Origin: an uncultured Granulosicoccaceae bacterium
GTDB taxonomy: Bacteria > Pseudomonadota > Gammaproteobacteria > Granulosicoccales > Granulosicoccaceae
Assembly: GCA_937928685.1 (NCBI GenBank)
Contig: CALGJU010000106.1
Location: forward strand, 1 to 55,550
DNA: 55,550 bases
Reading direction: 5' to 3'
Shown here: positions 43,116-52,156 of the stretch, piece by piece
Layout: the number at the start of each line of letters is the position of its first letter
Numbering within the stretch: position 1 is the first letter of the stretch
Position numbers and translations under genes: made by a program
The notes under the pieces: generated by a model
What the model was told of the DNA's origin: nothing
Database searches by the model: none
The model's input: only the letters and a program-made list of their open reading frames with translations

Positions 43116-43145
43116 GACACTGCGATAAATTGTTATCGCAGTGTC
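43116..43145. terminator. Perfect 13-bp hairpin between convergent genes
   Basis: GACACTGCGATAA and TTATCGCAGTGTC are exactly complementary around an ATTG loop. It occupies the 91-bp gap between the rightward importer operon and the leftward hydrolase gene. No T-run follows on either strand, so it is a bidirectional 3'-end structure rather than a textbook terminator. A second TGACAC/GTGTCA pairing with 43098-43103 offers an alternative fold. Confidence 0.65.
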
Positions 43146-43154
43146 AGTTCCTGG

Positions 43155-44045
43155 CTAAGCTAGAGCGGTTTTGAATAACGCTATGGTTCTTTCCCATGCC
43201 AGATTTGCGGCTGCTTCGTTGTAGCGAGGCGTAGAGTTGTTGTGGAAGCCGTGACGAGTACCTTCATAAACATATCTTTCATAAGGCTTGCTATTCGCAG
43301 TTAAAGCCGACTCAAACTCTGGCCACATGGCGTTTATTCTTTTGTCGTCTTCGGCAGAATGTATTGCCAGTGAAGCTTTGATTTTCACTACATCTTCAGA
43401 CGATGGGGCTGCACCGTAAAATGGCGCACCGGCCTTGAGATCGTCACCCATCTGTACCGCTAGAAAATTGGTGGCACCACCGCCCCAACAAAACCCCGTT
43501 GCGCCTAACTTACCGGATGACAGTGCATGGCTCTTTAAAAAATTGGCACTGTTCAGCATGTCTTGCTTGAGTTGTCCCTGATCAAGGCTTTTCTGAAGTA
43601 TTTTTCCGTCATCGTCGTTGCCGGGGTATCCGCCTACCGGCGAAAGCCCGTCTGGTGCCAAGGCTAAAAAACCTTCTGCGGCAAAACGCCTGGCAACATC
43701 TTCTATGTAGGGATTGAGGCCACGATTTTCGTGTATTACCAATACGCTTGGGAAGGGGCCTTCTGTGGTCGGCGCTACCATATAGCCACGCATCTCACCG
43801 GAGGTACCGCCGGGGGATTCGTAGTCGACATAGTTGGCTTTAATGCGTTCATCGGTAAATGAAATGGTTTGCGCTTCTGCATACCTGGGCAGCAGCGCCT
43901 GGGCCATTATCAGTCCGGATGCACCGGCAATGGTTATAGCGCTGGCACGCTGTAGAAAGGTTCGACGGTCCATTTCTGTATGACAGTATTCGTCATATAA
44001 ATCATAAATTTTCTGGTCGATCTCGATGTGCTTATCCTGGTTCAT
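43155..44045 (-). CDS. Tat-exported dienelactone hydrolase family protein
   Basis: A 296-residue alpha/beta hydrolase. After about 25 polar residues comes a twin-arginine signal (MDRRTFLQRASAITIAGASG), so it is likely exported folded. The dienelactone hydrolase triad is present: nucleophile Cys in GATGFCWGGGAT, Asp in IHSAEDDKRIN and His in EGTRHGFHNNS; the Glu that activates the Cys is in VIHENRGLNPYIEDVARRFA. Members hydrolyse carboxylic ester or lactone bonds; YghX-like members have no proven substrate. It is close to but apart from the EamA gene (206 bp), and its relation to the osmolyte genes is uncertain. Confidence 0.88.
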   Translation of the reverse strand: MNQDKHIEIDQKIYDLYDEYCHTEMDRRTFLQRASAITIAGASGLIMAQALLPRYAEAQTISFTDERIKANYVDYESPGGTSGEMRGYMVAPTTEGPFPSVLVIHENRGLNPYIEDVARRFAAEGFLALAPDGLSPVGGYPGNDDDGKILQKSLDQGQLKQDMLNSANFLKSHALSSGKLGATGFCWGGGATNFLAVQMGDDLKAGAPFYGAAPSSEDVVKIKASLAIHSAEDDKRINAMWPEFESALTANSKPYERYVYEGTRHGFHNNSTPRYNEAAANLAWERTIALFKTALA

Positions 44046-44197
44046 TTGCCTTCTCCTGTTGGAACTTTCAACAACGGTGTCTGTACATCGTCTTATGCAC
44101 TTTGCTCGGCCGTGGAGTTAAGCGCAGTTGAACATCGATAGTACCTGCAAATTGAGAAAAAATCGCACCAGAATTACGGAGCGCCAATTTTGGTTGA

Positions 44198-44240
44198 TTC
44201 ACTCGCTGACGTGTCGGGATGCCGTTGACGTGCTGAGCTT
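44198..44240. repeat. Decayed single copy of the GACGCGTCGGG repeat
   Basis: CACTCGCTGACGTGTCGGG followed by ATGCCGTTGACGTGCTGAG matches the 41-bp array unit with a few changes. It lies just before the 3' end of the EamA gene. Nothing else is seen in 44046-44251. Confidence 0.75.
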
Positions 44241-44251
44241 GATCGGCGTTC

Positions 44252-45154
44252 TCAGTGCTTTTTCTGGGCGACAACGCTAAAGCCGATCCCGACGACTATA
44301 ATTGCTGCTCCAAGCCAGGTAATGAAGGAATACTTTTCTTCAAGGAAAAATGTTCCGACAAACAGCGCAACACCTGCTGCTACGTATCCGATCTGACTTA
44401 GAAACGTTGGCCCACCCACTTGCTGTAAGCGGAAAAAGACACTGAACATAGCAGCCGATACAAACACTTGTGTTAAAGCGAGGCTTTTAATAGATAGCAA
44501 ATCTTGAAATGCCGCTGCGTCTGAACGCATTATAATTAGTGTTAACAGCAGCATGGCTGCCGCTAAGTTGCTGCCGATCGCCAGCTCTAGTGGGCCGGAG
44601 CCCTTAGGCCATGCCATCGTGCGGTAAAGATTTCCAACCGCCAGCGACATCGGTATGCATAGGCCCGCCAATATCCAGTTCAGACTCGCAGGGTTGTCTA
44701 TCTCACCGCGTGTTAACGTCACTGTGAGTGCGCCCAATAGCCCGACAACAATACCAATAACGCCTAACCGTGATGGCATACGAACCTGCCACAGCGAAGA
44801 TAGTGCAAGTGTGGCGATAGGCGATAAGGTAAAAAGTATGCTTGTGAAACCTGATCCCAATTTTGGAATCACATTGAATATGAGTATATTCGGAATAAGC
44901 AATGAGAAAGCAGCAGAAATGCCATAGTATTTTAAATAGCTTTTACTTAACGGTACGTTTTTTCTTGATGATATCTGGACAATTAACAAGACTATTCCTG
45001 CTCCAGCAGAAATTAGCCATGCCCAGGCCAGTGGGTCTATTGATGCTTCACTTGCCAATTTTCCCAGTGGGAAGGTCAAGCCCAGCAGTGCACCGGTTAT
45101 AACTAATAGTAGAGTGGCTGAATCCTTCAAATGGCTGAACGCCTTTTTAAGCAT
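44252..45154 (-). CDS. EamA/DMT superfamily transporter
   Basis: A 300-residue inner-membrane protein with about ten hydrophobic segments in two EamA repeats, for example LLLVITGALLGLTFPLGKLA near residue 15 and AAGVALFVGTFFLEEKYSFI near the end. Drug/metabolite transporters of this kind export or import small metabolites; the substrate is not apparent. It is transcribed leftward, 121 bp after the MttB-like gene, and could share its transcript, suggesting a role in handling methylated amines or an amino acid (inference). Confidence 0.88.
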   Translation of the reverse strand: MLKKAFSHLKDSATLLLVITGALLGLTFPLGKLASEASIDPLAWAWLISAGAGIVLLIVQISSRKNVPLSKSYLKYYGISAAFSLLIPNILIFNVIPKLGSGFTSILFTLSPIATLALSSLWQVRMPSRLGVIGIVVGLLGALTVTLTRGEIDNPASLNWILAGLCIPMSLAVGNLYRTMAWPKGSGPLELAIGSNLAAAMLLLTLIIMRSDAAAFQDLLSIKSLALTQVFVSAAMFSVFFRLQQVGGPTFLSQIGYVAAGVALFVGTFFLEEKYSFITWLGAAIIVVGIGFSVVAQKKH

Positions 45155-45275
45155 ATCCGGTCTCGATAGAAATCACTTGTTAGTGGGAAAATTATGCAAA
45201 CATCAGGGTGTCATAGCTTGAATACAATCTGAATCGCAGTAGCATTGATCTATAAGTTATTGATCTATAAGTTGC

Positions 45276-46814
45276 TTAGTCAGATAATAATATTGGATAG
45301 GCGTTCCGAATAAGCCGATTGGCTTTATCTTCAATGTAGTTTGGTTTATGGCTTTCAAGTATTTCTCTTACTTGTGTATTGGCACGCTGCCACATATCAA
45401 GGGCTCCTTGTTCCTGCCACACGGCCGGCTGCTGTCTGTCTGTGAGGGTGCTTGGCCAGAAGTAATCACGTTGCATTGAATCCATTGTGTGTTGCGACCC
45501 GAGAAAGTGTCCTTCGCCATAGATAGCTTCTTTAATTGCTTCAAAGCCAAGAGTCTCGTCGTTGACTTCAATGCCGCGCAACGTTCTATAGACCTGCGAT
45601 AACATTTCATCGTCTATGAGCATGGCTTCAAATGAGGCGCCAAGCAAGCTTGCCATCATGCCTGAGGATTCATACACCATATTGCAGCCTGCCAATCCAA
45701 CCCCCAAAGATGACATAGCCTTCTCAAGTCCCATTTGTGCATCGACGGCTTTTGCGTCACTCATACTGGCGGCTGCCCCGGATGGTAAACCGAGCCAGTT
45801 TGAAAGCTGGGCGGATGCTGCATTTAGTAGTGTTATTTCGCCGCCGCTGCCACAGAATGAGCCTGTGCGCAGATCAATAACGAAAGGCCAGTTCGAAAAG
45901 ATCATTGGGTAGCCCGGCGCAAAGACATTGACCATGAGCAGTGCTGCGAGTGTTTCTGCCAACGTGCAGGAGAGCATGCCTGCGATGGTGGCGGGTGATG
46001 TCGCGCCCGATTGCGCGGCGATAATATTGTTCAGTGGCACGCCACGTTTAATACAAGCCAGCGCCACCTCAAATGCATCATCACCGTAGCGCAGAGGTGA
46101 TATCACCGGACTGATATGTGCTTTGCAAAAAGGTTTTTCGCGAAACTTACCTGATCCGCCGAGTGCGGTATCAAACATATCGATGATAGGGTCTACTGTG
46201 CTCCCCAGCGTAAAACTGGTGCCTATCGGTTTTGTTGTGCCTTTGATTAGTGCATAAGCGGTATTGATATCCAGCTCTGTGATATCGGGTACATCGGTTG
46301 CCACGCAACAACGAGTGAACCAGCTGACATTGTTGAGTGAATCGGCCAACCGCGTAAAGTCATAAAGATCAGTAAGTGTGGCGGCCCTATAAGTGTGAGA
46401 ATCAAGATCAAGTGTTTGTACGGCGGCCCCGCCTGTGCCGAAATAAACCCGGTCACCACCGACTTCGATATCGTGCTTTGATTGCCGACCATAAAGCGTA
46501 AAGCTGCGACAGGCACCGGCAATGGTGTCTTCGACCATTGTGACCGGAAAGCATAATCTGCCATTGTCGTTGAGATAGGCGCCTTTTGAAATAGCTTGCT
46601 CTGTTAGTGCGGCAGGCGCTTCTCCCATGCCAAGTTCTGAGAGTATTTTCAGTGATGTTGCGTATATTTGCTGAATATCGTTGTCAGACAGCGGTTTGTA
46701 TTGTCCACCGGATGGGCCGGGTGGGCAGGGGTTTATTTCCGGTGCTGCAGCTCGTTTGGCGTGCATCGCCTCACGTGCGCTTTGCTTGCCTCTTCTGCGG
46801 GGTGCTCTGGCCAT
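45276..46814 (-). CDS. Trimethylamine methyltransferase (MttB) superfamily protein, non-pyrrolysine
   Basis: A 512-residue TIM-barrel protein of the MttB superfamily. Characteristic blocks include GGAAVQTLDLDSHTYRAAT, LADSLNNVSWFTRCCVATDV, KAHISPVISPLRYGDD and SDAKAVDAQMGLEKAMSSL. No in-frame TAG occurs, so it does not use pyrrolysine and belongs with the MtgB-like group, one member of which demethylates glycine betaine with a corrinoid protein. The N-terminus is basic (RAPRRRGKQ). It starts nine bases after the dimethylglycine dehydrogenase-like gene, so the two are cotranscribed. No corrinoid protein gene lies nearby, hence acceptor and substrate are open questions. Confidence 0.88.
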   Translation of the reverse strand: MARAPRRRGKQSAREAMHAKRAAAPEINPCPPGPSGGQYKPLSDNDIQQIYATSLKILSELGMGEAPAALTEQAISKGAYLNDNGRLCFPVTMVEDTIAGACRSFTLYGRQSKHDIEVGGDRVYFGTGGAAVQTLDLDSHTYRAATLTDLYDFTRLADSLNNVSWFTRCCVATDVPDITELDINTAYALIKGTTKPIGTSFTLGSTVDPIIDMFDTALGGSGKFREKPFCKAHISPVISPLRYGDDAFEVALACIKRGVPLNNIIAAQSGATSPATIAGMLSCTLAETLAALLMVNVFAPGYPMIFSNWPFVIDLRTGSFCGSGGEITLLNAASAQLSNWLGLPSGAAASMSDAKAVDAQMGLEKAMSSLGVGLAGCNMVYESSGMMASLLGASFEAMLIDDEMLSQVYRTLRGIEVNDETLGFEAIKEAIYGEGHFLGSQHTMDSMQRDYFWPSTLTDRQQPAVWQEQGALDMWQRANTQVREILESHKPNYIEDKANRLIRNAYPILLSD

Positions 46815-46823
46815 AGTGTTCGT

Positions 46824-49244
46824 TTAACTTTTAACGCGTTGGTTGGGTTCATCGTATAAGCATTCATTGCAAACGATTGCTGTATATCGATTTCCCAAAA
46901 TGCCGATAGAAAGCTCGGTACCTTGGGTGCTGTATTCAGGCATCACAAACGCATAAGCAATATTTTTGTTTACTCGATGACCATAAGCACCGGATGAAAT
47001 GGTGCCGATCAATGTGTCTGAGCTGTACACTGAATCACCCCCATGAGCGGCAGCAATGTCACAGTCTACTGTCAGGGTAACAAAGACCTTCTGCTGCCCG
47101 CGCTCCATTTCTTTTTCCAGCGCAGCTTTACCGATAAAATCTGCCTTATTTAAATCAACAAAGCGATCAAGACCGGACTCTATTGGGTTGCGCTCATAGA
47201 TGAGGTCTGCTTTCCAGTGTCGATAACCTTTCTCCATTCGCATTGACTCAGTGGCGTACAAACCGAACCGGGACAGGCTAAAAGCTTCACCTGCGTTTTG
47301 CAGTAGAGTCCAAACCAGGTAGAGTTGCTCGTTAGGGATATGTAGTTCATAACTGAGTTCACCCGAGAAGCTGACACTCATGGCGAGCACTTTGGCGTGC
47401 CCCAGTGTCATCTCACGGGCCTGCATCCATGGAAACGCAGCTTTAGACCAATTGCACCGTGGTGACAGAGATTGCAATAGTTCTCGTGACCTGGGCCCTG
47501 CCACCACAAGAATAGTATGACTGGCTGCAAGCTCATTGATTTGCACTGTGGGTGGTTTGTGTTTATTGAGCCAGTCGCGATCATGCCATTCGGCGGCGGC
47601 GGCAGATCCGTACCAGTAGTGATTCTCACCCAGTTTAGCGATGGTGGCTTCTGCAAGTACATGGCCGTTGTCGTTTAACAGATAAGTTAAATTAACCTTG
47701 CCTGTTTTGACTGGTAGTTTTCCGCAGATCATCCGGTTCAGAAAGTCTTCTGCACCTTCGCCCGTAATGGCATAACGATTAAAGCCAGACACTTCCATGA
47801 TGCCAACATTCTTTACCAGCGCTGAAATTTCATTTGCGATAACGTCTTTGGTTTTCGTGAAGCGAAAGCTGTGTTCGTCTTTGAAGTCGGGTTGATCATC
47901 CGGCTTAAAGCACAGTACTCGTTCCCAGCCGTTCACCACGCCCCATACCGCACCCAGTTGCTTTAGCTCTGCATAGAGTGGAGTGGTGCGTGCAAGTCTG
48001 GCGGCCGGACGGTGCTCGTGCGGCATGTGGTAATGAAATTCATTCTGATAGTCTTCAATGGCTTTAACACAGGTGTGTTCGGTGTTGGCGTATTGAGTAA
48101 AACGACGCGGGTCAAGACACCATGCGTCCCATTCACATTCACCGTGTACCATTAGATCAGCAAGTATTTTTCCGTGCCCGCCACCTTCACCAATCCCCGC
48201 TCGCAGCCCGATAATGCAATAAGCGTTTTCGACGCCAGGTACAGGACCAACCAGTGGCAGCCCGTCAATGGTGTAGGTGATCGGACCATTCACTACTGTA
48301 TGAATGCCTACGTTTTGCAGCGCGGGCAGGCGTTCAAAGATGTGTTCCATATTATCGAGGCATCGATCAAGATCTGACGGACACAGGTCTTTGGTAAAGT
48401 TTGGATCAATGCCATCCATACCGAAGGTTTTGCATTGTTGTTCGTAGACGCCGACTAATAAGCCTTTCTTTTCCTGCCGGCTGTAAAAGTCATCACCCGG
48501 ATCGCGAATAATGGGGACCTGGAAATCAAGTGCTTCCAGCTCCGGCATGGTGTCGGTGAGGAAGTACATATGCTCCATTGAGGTGACCGGGTGTTCAACT
48601 CCCAGCATATTGCCGACCTCATTGACTCTATAACCAGATGCATTGACTACTTTTTCACAAGTAATATCTCCGTTCTTAGTGTGAACAATGAACTCGCCAT
48701 TGGCTTTACGGGTTATGTGTTCAACCGGATTAAAACGATAGACTTCAGCACCTGCTTTGCGAGCCTGTCGCGCCAATGCGAAGGTAATGCCCGAAGGATC
48801 AATATAACCATCCAGAGGATCCCACCATGCGCCCAGTATATTATGCGTCTGCATTAGCGGGTGTCGCTTACCGGCCTCTGCAGCATCGATGACTTCCATA
48901 TCAATGCCCATACCAGCGGCCATGCCTACGTGGTAGTGATAGAGATCAAGATGATCCTGCGTGTAGGCGGTGCGCATGCCGCCAGTGATGTGGTAGTCGA
49001 TAGGGTGTTCCGGGTCGGCCGCCAGTCGCCGGTACAGATCAATGCTGTGTCGTTTCAAACCGAACATTGTCTGGTTGCCACCAAACTGAGTCACCTGGGC
49101 GGCTGCATGCCACGTTGAGCCGGAGGTCAGCTCATCGCGTTCGACCAGTACGACATCGGTCCAGCCCAGTTGAGTTAAGTGGTAGAGAGTGGAGCAGCCG
49201 GAGATGCCACCGCCAATGACTACCGCACGAGCGTGCGTTTTCAT
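46824..49244 (-). CDS. Dimethylglycine/sarcosine dehydrogenase family flavoprotein with GcvT domain
   Basis: An 806-residue protein with an N-terminal FAD-dependent oxidase domain (GGGISG at 11-16, covalent-flavin histidine candidate His46 in GSTWHAAAQVTQFGG), a central FAO_M segment near 380-430 and a C-terminal aminomethyltransferase (GcvT-like) folate-binding domain with its own barrel domain (about 440-800; ELSYELHIPNEQLYLVW, KADFIGKAALEKE). Such enzymes oxidise an N-methyl group of dimethylglycine or sarcosine and pass the one-carbon unit to tetrahydrofolate. It precedes the MttB-like gene by nine bases. The substrate is inferred; the family also contains paralogues of uncertain specificity. 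Confidence 0.9.
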   Translation of the reverse strand: MKTHARAVVIGGGISGCSTLYHLTQLGWTDVVLVERDELTSGSTWHAAAQVTQFGGNQTMFGLKRHSIDLYRRLAADPEHPIDYHITGGMRTAYTQDHLDLYHYHVGMAAGMGIDMEVIDAAEAGKRHPLMQTHNILGAWWDPLDGYIDPSGITFALARQARKAGAEVYRFNPVEHITRKANGEFIVHTKNGDITCEKVVNASGYRVNEVGNMLGVEHPVTSMEHMYFLTDTMPELEALDFQVPIIRDPGDDFYSRQEKKGLLVGVYEQQCKTFGMDGIDPNFTKDLCPSDLDRCLDNMEHIFERLPALQNVGIHTVVNGPITYTIDGLPLVGPVPGVENAYCIIGLRAGIGEGGGHGKILADLMVHGECEWDAWCLDPRRFTQYANTEHTCVKAIEDYQNEFHYHMPHEHRPAARLARTTPLYAELKQLGAVWGVVNGWERVLCFKPDDQPDFKDEHSFRFTKTKDVIANEISALVKNVGIMEVSGFNRYAITGEGAEDFLNRMICGKLPVKTGKVNLTYLLNDNGHVLAEATIAKLGENHYWYGSAAAAEWHDRDWLNKHKPPTVQINELAASHTILVVAGPRSRELLQSLSPRCNWSKAAFPWMQAREMTLGHAKVLAMSVSFSGELSYELHIPNEQLYLVWTLLQNAGEAFSLSRFGLYATESMRMEKGYRHWKADLIYERNPIESGLDRFVDLNKADFIGKAALEKEMERGQQKVFVTLTVDCDIAAAHGGDSVYSSDTLIGTISSGAYGHRVNKNIAYAFVMPEYSTQGTELSIGILGNRYTAIVCNECLYDEPNQRVKS

Positions 49245-49289
49245 AGAATTTTCGGCTTCATGTGTTGGTTAACGTTAGGGATTCAGTGC

Positions 49290-49302
49290 GAATTAGTAAT
49301 TC
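49290..49302. promoter_or_regulatory. Palindrome in the divergent promoter between DMGDH-like and dddP genes
   Basis: GAATTAGTAATTC is a perfect palindrome about a central G, 46 bp from the leftward start codon and 200 bp from dddP. The 257-bp gap 49245-49501 must hold both promoters. The palindrome is AT-rich and may be chance; it is a candidate operator only. Confidence 0.35.
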
Positions 49303-49501
49303 AGTTTGAGGCCCGATACATAGAAATTACAGAGGTAAATGCTCGATTGTCGTTACTGGCAGGTTATTCCTGACCGACTAGTCGCAGATTAGACAATAAC
49401 TAGTTAATTGGCCTAAGAAACGGTTATCTCAGTGGTTCTTCGAGGGGCTACAATCGGCGACAACCGGTCATCGGTAACAGCCAAAAATGTAGGGTGAATG
49501 T

Positions 49502-50854
49502 ATGTCACAGGAACAAGTCTACCGTGAAATTCGCAAGATCGACCCAAGCCGGGGTACACATCTGGATGACGGGTCTCCCAACGATAATGATCGCATAGAG
49601 ATAGGACCGACACCGCTTGCCTTCGGTGAGTGGGCTGACGCGGGCTTAACGCTGCCCAATCTTGTCGCTATGCGGGAATACCGTTGGAAACGTCTCACTC
49701 AACACGTGGTGGATCGAGATCTTGGCGGTTTATTGGTGTTTGATCCACTCAACATTCGCTATGCAACAGACAGTACCAATATGCAGTTGTGGAATACACA
49801 CAACCCGTTTCGTGCTGTGTTGTTGTGTGCAGATGGCTATATGGTGATTTGGGATTATAAAAACTCCCCGTTCCTTTCAACGTTTAACCCATTGGTGAAA
49901 GAGCAACGTTCAGGGGCCGACTTGTTCTATTTCGACCGCGGTGATCGCGTAGAGGTAGCGGCAGATAAATTCTCTAATGAGGTTCGCGAACTCATTGAGC
50001 AGCACGGTGGAAACAATAAGCGCCTGGCGGTAGATAAAATTATGCTACACGGATTGCGTGCTCTTGAGGCGCAAGGCTTTGATATAAAAGACGGTGAAGA
50101 AGTCACAGAGAAATGCCGGTCAGTGAAGGGATCGGACGAATTGCTTGCCATGCGCTGTGCCGTACATGCCTGTGAAACCGCTGTTGGTAAAATGGAAACT
50201 TATGCACGTGAAAACATACCTGCTAACAACATTTCAGAGGATGAAGTCTGGGCTGTTTTGCATGCAGAGAATATCCGCCGTGGTGGTGAGTGGATAGAAA
50301 CCCGGTTGCTCGCCTCCGGGCCCAGAACTAACCCGTGGTTTCAAGAGTGTGGGCAGCGCGTCATTCAGAACAATGAAATTGTTAGCTTTGATACTGATCT
50401 TGTCGGCAGCTACGGAATCTGTGTTGATATGAGCCGTAGCTGGTGGATCGGTGACAAAGCCCCTCCGGCTGATATGGTCAGCGCTATGCAACATGGCCAC
50501 GAACACATCATGACCAATATGGAAATGCTGAAGCCCGGTCTTAATATACAGGAGCTTTCGCGTAACTCGCACAAGCTGCTGCCGCAGTATCAAAAGCAAA
50601 AGTATGGTTGTTTGATGCACGGCGTCGGTTTATGTGATGAGTGGCCGTTGGTGGCCTATCCGGACAAAATGGTGGAAGGTGCTTTTGACTATGACCTTGA
50701 GCCCGGTATGGTGCTTTGTGTCGAGGCACTGGTCAGTCCGGAGGGGGGTGACTTTTCAATAAAGTTGGAAGACCAGGTGGTCATTACTGACAATGGTTAT
50801 GAAAATCTGAATACTTATCCGTTTGATGACCGCTTGATGGGATCTCATTGGTAG
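49502..50854 (+). CDS. dddP: DMSP lyase DddP (M24 peptidase-like fold)
   Basis: A 450-residue protein with very close agreement to characterised DddP. It shows KIDPSRGTHLDDGSPNDNDR near the start, LLVFDPLNIRYATDSTNMQL, and GPRTNPWFQECGQRVIQNNE. Iron ligands occur in the creatinase/M24 order at D297, D299, D309, H373, E408 and E423, each two positions beyond the numbers I recall for the Ruegeria enzyme, and the proposed catalytic Asp is D379 in GVGLCDEWP. DddP cleaves dimethylsulfoniopropionate to dimethyl sulfide and acrylate. No signal peptide. It is alone or leads the TauD-like gene 98 bp on. Typical of marine heterotrophs. Confidence 0.95.
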   Translation: MSQEQVYREIRKIDPSRGTHLDDGSPNDNDRIEIGPTPLAFGEWADAGLTLPNLVAMREYRWKRLTQHVVDRDLGGLLVFDPLNIRYATDSTNMQLWNTHNPFRAVLLCADGYMVIWDYKNSPFLSTFNPLVKEQRSGADLFYFDRGDRVEVAADKFSNEVRELIEQHGGNNKRLAVDKIMLHGLRALEAQGFDIKDGEEVTEKCRSVKGSDELLAMRCAVHACETAVGKMETYARENIPANNISEDEVWAVLHAENIRRGGEWIETRLLASGPRTNPWFQECGQRVIQNNEIVSFDTDLVGSYGICVDMSRSWWIGDKAPPADMVSAMQHGHEHIMTNMEMLKPGLNIQELSRNSHKLLPQYQKQKYGCLMHGVGLCDEWPLVAYPDKMVEGAFDYDLEPGMVLCVEALVSPEGGDFSIKLEDQVVITDNGYENLNTYPFDDRLMGSHW

Positions 50855-50952
50855 GCGCGGAAACTGCCGGAGTGTAAATAGGCGGGTTGCGATGAGCGTA
50901 GTAATAAGACTATTCTGTTAGAAGGCATTGATTCAATCCGGAGGGAGGAATT

Positions 50953-51999
50953 ATGAGTGCAGCAGCGCCGCACAGCAGGCTGGCTGTGGGATCGTATCTC
51001 GATTGCAGCAGTGAACAAACTGAAGTGAGAATGTCTACCAGCCAGCGATCCTGGGTGGTCAGTGATTTGGACGTATCTAAATGGCTTGTTAAATTTGACC
51101 GGGCTGCGGCTGATGAGCTAGGTCGGGCAGCCGATTTTATATTGTCACACCCAGTGGCTAATATGGCCCGTACACCGGCAGATATTGAATTACCACATTG
51201 CACAAAACATATGAAAAAGCTGCTGGATATTGTCGACAATGGTGTTGGCTTTGCGGTAGCCGATCGTCTTCCGGTCGATGACTACCCGCTGGATGTTCTG
51301 GTAGAGCTGTACTGGGTTTTAGGTCAGCTGGTCGCCAGGCCGGTAGCGCAAAAAAGAAACGGTCAGATGATCTACGATGTGCGTGACACAGCGCAGGCAT
51401 ATACCTACGGCGTGCGTGGCTCATGGACCAATGTTGAACTGAATTTCCACACTGACAACGCGTTCGGCAAACAGCCGCCAGATTACGTTGGTTTATTTTG
51501 CAGACACCCCGCAATGGAAGGTGGCGTGAGTCGCTTTTGTAGTTTGTACACAATTCATGATCGACTACAACACAATCACCCCGATGCATTGAAGCGATTG
51601 TACGAGCCAATGCTTTATGATCGCCAGAAAGAACACGATGATGCAGAGCCTGCGGTCACGCTTGCACCGTTTTTCTCCTGGCGTGGTGATCGACTTCGTG
51701 CCCGTGCAAACCCTTCGCTGGTACGCAAGGGCTATGAGGTGGCGGGCATTGAAATGGAGCCGCAGTTAGCAGATGCGCTAAGTCTGGTGGACGAGGTTAG
51801 TCAGTCGGGAGATTTATGGTATGAGGCTGCGCTGGAAAAAGGGCAAATACAATATCTAAACAATTCTGAAGTGGGACATTATCGAAGTGAGTTTGTAGAC
51901 TTTGAAGAAGAGGAACGCAAACGGCATTTGTTTCGCTTATGGCATCGCAATAGTGGTTCGGTGTGTTATGACGGGGCAACCATGCTTGTCCCGGGTTAA
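50953..51999 (+). CDS. TauD/TfdA family iron(II)/2-oxoglutarate dioxygenase
   Basis: A 348-residue protein. The jelly-roll core carries H166-x-D168 (NFHTDN) and the distal His309 in NNSEVGHYRSEFVDFEEEER, followed by KRHLFRLWHR with the 2-oxoglutarate-binding Arg. The first about 90 residues have no recognised domain and lack the zinc fold of gamma-butyrobetaine hydroxylase. Family members hydroxylate taurine, butyrobetaine, herbicides and similar compounds. A very strong ribosome site (GGAGGGAGG) precedes ATG 50953. Its position after dddP suggests an osmolyte-type substrate, but that is inference. Confidence 0.85.
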   Translation: MSAAAPHSRLAVGSYLDCSSEQTEVRMSTSQRSWVVSDLDVSKWLVKFDRAAADELGRAADFILSHPVANMARTPADIELPHCTKHMKKLLDIVDNGVGFAVADRLPVDDYPLDVLVELYWVLGQLVARPVAQKRNGQMIYDVRDTAQAYTYGVRGSWTNVELNFHTDNAFGKQPPDYVGLFCRHPAMEGGVSRFCSLYTIHDRLQHNHPDALKRLYEPMLYDRQKEHDDAEPAVTLAPFFSWRGDRLRARANPSLVRKGYEVAGIEMEPQLADALSLVDEVSQSGDLWYEAALEKGQIQYLNNSEVGHYRSEFVDFEEEERKRHLFRLWHRNSGSVCYDGATMLVPG

Positions 52000-52073
52000 T
52001 GTGATTGGGTTAATGTGATTGGTGGGTGTTGGATTAATACCCTATTCAAACCAACAGACACTCGCTGGCTGCC

Positions 52074-52099
52074 CACTCGCTCACGCGTCGGGTTTCCCT
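52074..52099. repeat. Single dispersed repeat copy between the TauD-like and MATE genes
   Basis: CCCACTCGCTCACGCGTCGG followed by GTTTCCC is the family core in the same form as the first 1443-1766 unit and the 13991 copy. It stands 56 bp upstream of the MATE start codon. Confidence 0.85.
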
Positions 52100-52156
52100 T
52101 GATCGGGGCACCACGTGGTGCATTGCTGTATTTATTAAAGCGCAACAGGATAACTC

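Noticed and set aside
45276-46814. Pyrrolysine-containing MttB
   Set aside because: The frame runs through without any in-frame TAG, so this is a non-pyrrolysine member of the superfamily.
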